Source: Oligoflexales bacterium (GTDB lineage Bacteria; Bdellovibrionota_B; Oligoflexia; Oligoflexales; RGVZ01). Taken from it: 64,000 nucleotides of DNA. The translations under genes and the position numbers were made by a program. This document shows positions 60,707-64,000 of this stretch, piece after piece. The stretch's first letter is position 1. Each line of letters begins with the position of its first letter. Where the stretch lies: the NCBI GenBank assembly GCA_947494335.1, contig CANLUT010000001.1:372001-436000 (forward strand), read 5' to 3'. The notes under the pieces are model-generated. The model was given only the letters and a program-made list of their open reading frames with translations, made no database searches and was not told the origin of the DNA.

Positions 60707-62113
60707 TCAGAATAGCGTCATCCGACCTGGTGCTAACATCGGGGTAACGGTGGCTTTTGGCAAAAGCTCTTTCACGTGCTGAGCCATGGCTTCCATCGCC
60801 AGAGGATCACCATGATTGATGATCACTTGTGAGGGAGGCTTTGTCATGCGTTTGACCCAGCCACAGATATCTTGCCAGTCACCGTGCGCAGATAAAGACT
60901 CCATTGTCGCAATCTCAGCCTCGATCGAAATCTCTTTGTGGTGAATGCGGAGTTTATCAAGTCCATTGGGTCGCTCTTGCAGTGTACGCCCCTTTGTTCC
61001 CTCTGCCTGAAAGCCACAAAACAATATTGTGTTTTCTGGGTGGGGAAGCCGGGCTTTCAAGTGATGCAGAATGCGTCCACCGTTTAGCATGCCGGCTGCG
61101 GAAATGACGACCATCGGTCCCTCAGTCATACACGCTAACATGGATTCATCACTGGTGGTCACTGTTTGAAACCCCGCAGGCAAGTAACAATCTTGGCCGT
61201 CCTTGACGGAGAATGGGCATCCTTCGTGATGATCTTCAGGGTGGTCAAAGAAAACCTTTGTTGCAAATGAGGACATCGGGCTATCAAGAATCACTGGAAC
61301 TTTGGGAATAAGTCCATCGTCTTCTGATTTACGGATAATATAAAGGATCTCTTGAGCCCGACCTACCGCAAATGCGGGTATCACCAAGACACCTTTTCTT
61401 TCAAAAGTCCGCTTTGCGATGGCGGAAAACTCTCGAACCACGTGGTTGCGAGGATGCAGTCGATCTCCGTAGGTTGACTCAAGCACAAGAGCATCGGTTT
61501 CAGTAATTGGCTCTGGCGGTCGCATGGTTAAACTGCGATCGTGGCCTAGGTCTCCACTAAATGTCAGAATACGACTTCCATTCTTATGGACCAGCGCAAA
61601 CTGAAGGCTGCTGGCGCCAATGATATGGCCAGCACTCTCAAATCGCACACTGACGTCAGGCGCCAGTTGAATCCATACGGAGCGCTTTTGAGGCACGATG
61701 TGTTGCAGTACCATCTCCACATCGTCTTCTGTAAATAAGGGCAAAGCGGGCTTGTGATTGGAATAGCCAGTTTTATTGGCGTAATGCGCAAATTCGGCCT
61801 CAAGATAGGCGGCATCGCGTAACATGACTGGAAGTAACGCAGCCGTACCTTCGCTGCAGTAGATCGGTCCTCGCCAGCCTTGGCGAAAAAATCTGGGTAA
61901 ATAACCTGAGTGATCCAGGTGTGCGTGAGTTAGTACGACGGCATTGACATTCGTCGCAGGGGGGAGCATCTGTTCCCAGTTTTTTTGTCGTATTTCCTTC
62001 GGTCCCTGAAATAACCCGCAGTCAACGAGAACAGAATAGCCGTCGAATTTAACCAAAGTGCGGCTACCGGTCACACCGCCAGCCGCACCCAAAAAATCCA
62101 TCGTAAATGTCAT
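60707..62113 (-). CDS. beta-CASP metallo-beta-lactamase-fold ribonuclease
   Basis: A 468-residue RNA-processing metallo-beta-lactamase protein. The zinc motif is THAHLDHSG (HxHxDH), the next ligands are in SAGHIIGASS and SGDLGHD, and the beta-CASP cap holds LESTYGDR, IPAFAVGRAQEIL and DSPMSS. The C-terminal GGRILHHL, SAHGDWQDI and NHGDP motifs match CPSF/YsaA-like nucleases. The family acts in RNA maturation and decay. The ATG is preceded by AAGGTG. The cytochrome-like gene lies 41 bp upstream, so one transcription unit with the amidase is likely. Confidence 0.92.
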   Translation of the reverse strand: MTFTMDFLGAAGGVTGSRTLVKFDGYSVLVDCGLFQGPKEIRQKNWEQMLPPATNVNAVVLTHAHLDHSGYLPRFFRQGWRGPIYCSEGTAALLPVMLRDAAYLEAEFAHYANKTGYSNHKPALPLFTEDDVEMVLQHIVPQKRSVWIQLAPDVSVRFESAGHIIGASSLQFALVHKNGSRILTFSGDLGHDRSLTMRPPEPITETDALVLESTYGDRLHPRNHVVREFSAIAKRTFERKGVLVIPAFAVGRAQEILYIIRKSEDDGLIPKVPVILDSPMSSFATKVFFDHPEDHHEGCPFSVKDGQDCYLPAGFQTVTTSDESMLACMTEGPMVVISAAGMLNGGRILHHLKARLPHPENTILFCGFQAEGTKGRTLQERPNGLDKLRIHHKEISIEAEIATMESLSAHGDWQDICGWVKRMTKPPSQVIINHGDPLAMEAMAQHVKELLPKATVTPMLAPGRMTLF

Positions 62114-62154
62114 AAGCGCACCTTCTAAACACTGGGTTGATACCCAGCCCTTCG

Positions 62155-63306
62155 TCAGCGTTTGATCATCGTGCGAAGCTCTTCGAGATTCGCTTGAACA
62201 TCCTCGGGGATGTGCGTCCCTCCAGATCCTGAATACTCCATCAGGATTTGCTGCTCAAGAGAATCAAATGCCTTCGTAGCAACTTTACTTTTTGGAGCTG
62301 ATCGTACGGCTGCCTCAAAGTAGTAATCAGTTTGTGTCAACCAAGTACTACGTCCTATCAGCGACTCGGTAACTCCTAGCAGATAATAAGCCTCGGCAGA
62401 GCTATCTGCTTTGATGTTCTTCTGGGTTAAATATTGATTCAGCAAGCCACTTGCCACGATGTAGTCGACCAGACCCGTACGATCCATTGGGTACTCCATG
62501 GTGCGCTTGGCGCGTTGAATAATTTTTTCAGCGCGATCAAGTTCATTGCCTTTTTTGCTGACGTCAGAAGCCAGTCGTTTCAATGCGGCCTTCCAGGCAT
62601 TGACTTCACGCGACATAAACTTGGGTAGATCCGTGCGCTTTGACAATTGATCAAGCGTCGCTGACGCGCGTTTTGCATCTCCCTTAACGCGAATGACGAC
62701 TTTCAGGTATTCAGGCAAAGCATCCATGGCGAATAGTTCGCTTGGCTTGGGCCAGGTTTTAAACATGTCTTCCCAAGTCGCAAGGGCTTCATCGAACTGA
62801 CGCAAAGCAACTTGAAGGCGCGCTTTTTCCGGAGCCGACAGATTGCTGATCGCAACGTTCTTAAAGAAGTTATCCATGCGCGGAGCGTGTCCAGGATCTG
62901 GAAGCTTCATGTGACAGCTGATGCAGTTTTCGCTGACTTGATGAAGTAGGTAGCGAGACTCGGCTGTTGCACCTTTGTCATACCATTTATAGATGTCTTT
63001 GATGTCGCGAGACATGGATTTGGCAATGAATCCGTAGCTGCCTTCAAGTTTTTTTGTGTGATCAACTAAACTATCAGAGCCGTCGCGCATTTTGCGTAGA
63101 TCAGCCAGAATCTTATCTTTGTTCTTTGGATCCGAAAATTGTTTTGAATCCAGACTTAACGGTAAAACGTTCGTCAGGCTGGAGAACATCTGCGCCATGA
63201 TACTTCGAGTTGCAGCTTGTTCCTGAAACGGTGTGGTTTCTGCTGCGCTGGTTGCTTCAGCGCCAATCATCAGGGAAGTTATTAAGACGTAAACGCGAAA
63301 CATCAT
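62155..63306 (-). CDS. exported c-type cytochrome-like protein
   Basis: A 383-residue periplasmic protein with a signal peptide (about 1-22). A single heme-attachment motif CISCH lies at 128-132 (VSENCISCHMKLPDPG). The N-terminal helical region (about 30-120) fits a cytochrome-type helical fold. The C-terminal 200 residues are helical and TPR-like (ALRQFDEALATWEDMFKTWP, DSSAEAYYLLGVTESLIGRST). It may be a heme-bearing scaffold rather than a carrier. The ATG at 63306 follows GAGGAG by 8 nt, and a longer in-frame extension is rejected. Confidence 0.8.
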   Translation of the reverse strand: MMFRVYVLITSLMIGAEATSAAETTPFQEQAATRSIMAQMFSSLTNVLPLSLDSKQFSDPKNKDKILADLRKMRDGSDSLVDHTKKLEGSYGFIAKSMSRDIKDIYKWYDKGATAESRYLLHQVSENCISCHMKLPDPGHAPRMDNFFKNVAISNLSAPEKARLQVALRQFDEALATWEDMFKTWPKPSELFAMDALPEYLKVVIRVKGDAKRASATLDQLSKRTDLPKFMSREVNAWKAALKRLASDVSKKGNELDRAEKIIQRAKRTMEYPMDRTGLVDYIVASGLLNQYLTQKNIKADSSAEAYYLLGVTESLIGRSTWLTQTDYYFEAAVRSAPKSKVATKAFDSLEQQILMEYSGSGGTHIPEDVQANLEELRTMIKR

Positions 63307-63560
63307 GACAGTTCTCCTCGTTTGATTCCAAAATCCGAGCTCTATCATAGCACGTTGCACGCTAACTTGCTGAAATGTCGATAGCATCGCATCTGTTTGA
63401 TTAGATCGCGCGTCGTTTGCGGGATTTGCCGCAGGGATTTGCTTGATAAAAGCTAAAATTTCAATAAACAACTGTAATAATTGAAAAAAATTTCTTGGCA
63501 CGTGCGTTGCTCCGGTATCGGCATGGTGAATGACTGAATTTTTTACGAGGAGCCACTGTT

Positions 63561-63920
63561 ATGTCTGCTTATGTTGTTTGGATGGATTCGAAGCATGCAA
63601 AAATTTTCCACATCGAGGGTGAGAAGGTGAAGGCGTCCCGTGCTTTACGTCGTGATCACGATCATCACACGCAAAACAAACTAGACGCCAAGCAAAAAGA
63701 CTCACCAAAGTTTTTTACCGATATTGCCAATGAATTGATTGACACAACGGATGCGGTGTTACTTGTTGGTCCTGGTGTGGCAAAAAATCACTTCGTCTCG
63801 TATCTTGGTAGCCATCACCGTGGTGAGTTGGCGCGTCGTATCATTGGCACGGAGAATATGGATCATCCAAGTGACGCTCAGATTGTTGCGTACGCTCGGC
63901 GATACTTCCCGAAGGTTTGA
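63561..63920 (+). CDS. small eRF1-domain-3-like protein
   Basis: A 119-residue cytoplasmic protein. AVLLVGPGVAKNHFVSYL, preceded by a helical IANELI segment, resembles the third domain of archaeal/eukaryal release factor-like proteins found in bacteria (BaeRF group). A His-rich stretch (RRDHDHHTQNK) lies near residue 33. Function is unknown, perhaps ribosome-related. GAGGAG lies 8 nt before the ATG. It is divergent from the cytochrome-like gene. Confidence 0.55.
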   Translation: MSAYVVWMDSKHAKIFHIEGEKVKASRALRRDHDHHTQNKLDAKQKDSPKFFTDIANELIDTTDAVLLVGPGVAKNHFVSYLGSHHRGELARRIIGTENMDHPSDAQIVAYARRYFPKV

Positions 63921-64000
63921 TGGTCTACTTTTAATTGATCGCTCTAGTGAATGACTTCACAAGAGTTTGGCGATGAAGCGAGCAATCTCTGATTTGCTCG

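Noticed and set aside
62434-62628. Frames antisense to the cytochrome-like gene, and similar shadows elsewhere
   Set aside because: They lie wholly within well-supported genes and lack starts with ribosome-binding sites.

Overview
The window looks like ordinary chromosome from a Gram-negative bacterium with moderate GC content. It is rich in lipoproteins, outer-membrane barrels, two-component proteins and sigma-54 machinery. A Bd3614-type deaminase, DUF3050, DUF971-Mrp, caspase-like lipoproteins and cadherin-like or chitobiase-C-like surface lipoproteins together suggest the Bdellovibrionota/Oligoflexia or a neighbouring delta-like lineage. This placement is inferred from gene content only. 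I saw no rRNA, tRNA, CRISPR array, integrase, transposase or phage module.

Layout. 1-9.5 kb: a DUF3108 protein, an apparently circularly permuted alkaline phosphatase, a CbpA-type J protein, a 1347-residue repeat lipoprotein, a small exported protein whose start codon lies inside a perfect 32-bp inverted repeat, and a Nudix protein. Short palindromic repeats (GGGGACAC and GGTGGCACC types) sit between these genes. 9.6-18.9 kb: two unrelated small genes, then a polysaccharide-type locus with a GT2, a GT-C-like membrane protein, a GT4, a TPR/beta-barrel export protein and a GH5-like lipoprotein. 18.9-24.4 kb: an apparent recJ operon with two CHASE2 histidine kinases that have complementary defects. 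24.5-29.1 kb: YebC, a Bd3614-like deaminase, a caspase-like lipoprotein, FolA-ThyA and a ribosome hibernation protein. 29.2-32.9 kb: a phosphorelay island (Hpt, NtrC-like regulator, a receiver, a degenerate receiver and a tiny membrane protein) with no sensor kinase. 33-41 kb: exported proteins, DUF3050, a TrxB-Mrp-DUF971 operon, a thioesterase, and a FecR/ParB-like exported pair.

41.4-47.2 kb is the most distinctive region. It is a tight five-gene co-directional run: a BesD/Hal-family Fe(II)/2OG amino-acid hydroxylase, an aldehyde dehydrogenase, a methylaspartate ammonia-lyase homologue with a remodelled substrate pocket, an AlkB-like dioxygenase, and a PhrB-like photolyase homologue without the iron-sulfur CxxC. 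The first three genes look like an undescribed amino-acid modification or catabolic route. Why they are joined to two nucleic-acid repair families is unclear.

47.3-64 kb: a cadherin-like lipoprotein, MetG-TrmJ, a Cys-repeat exported protein, a CBS protein, TerC, an outer-membrane protein, SerB-HNH, an orphan terminator that may end a small RNA, a sphingomyelinase-like lipoprotein, an amidase, a beta-CASP nuclease, a c-type cytochrome-like protein and a short eRF1-like protein.
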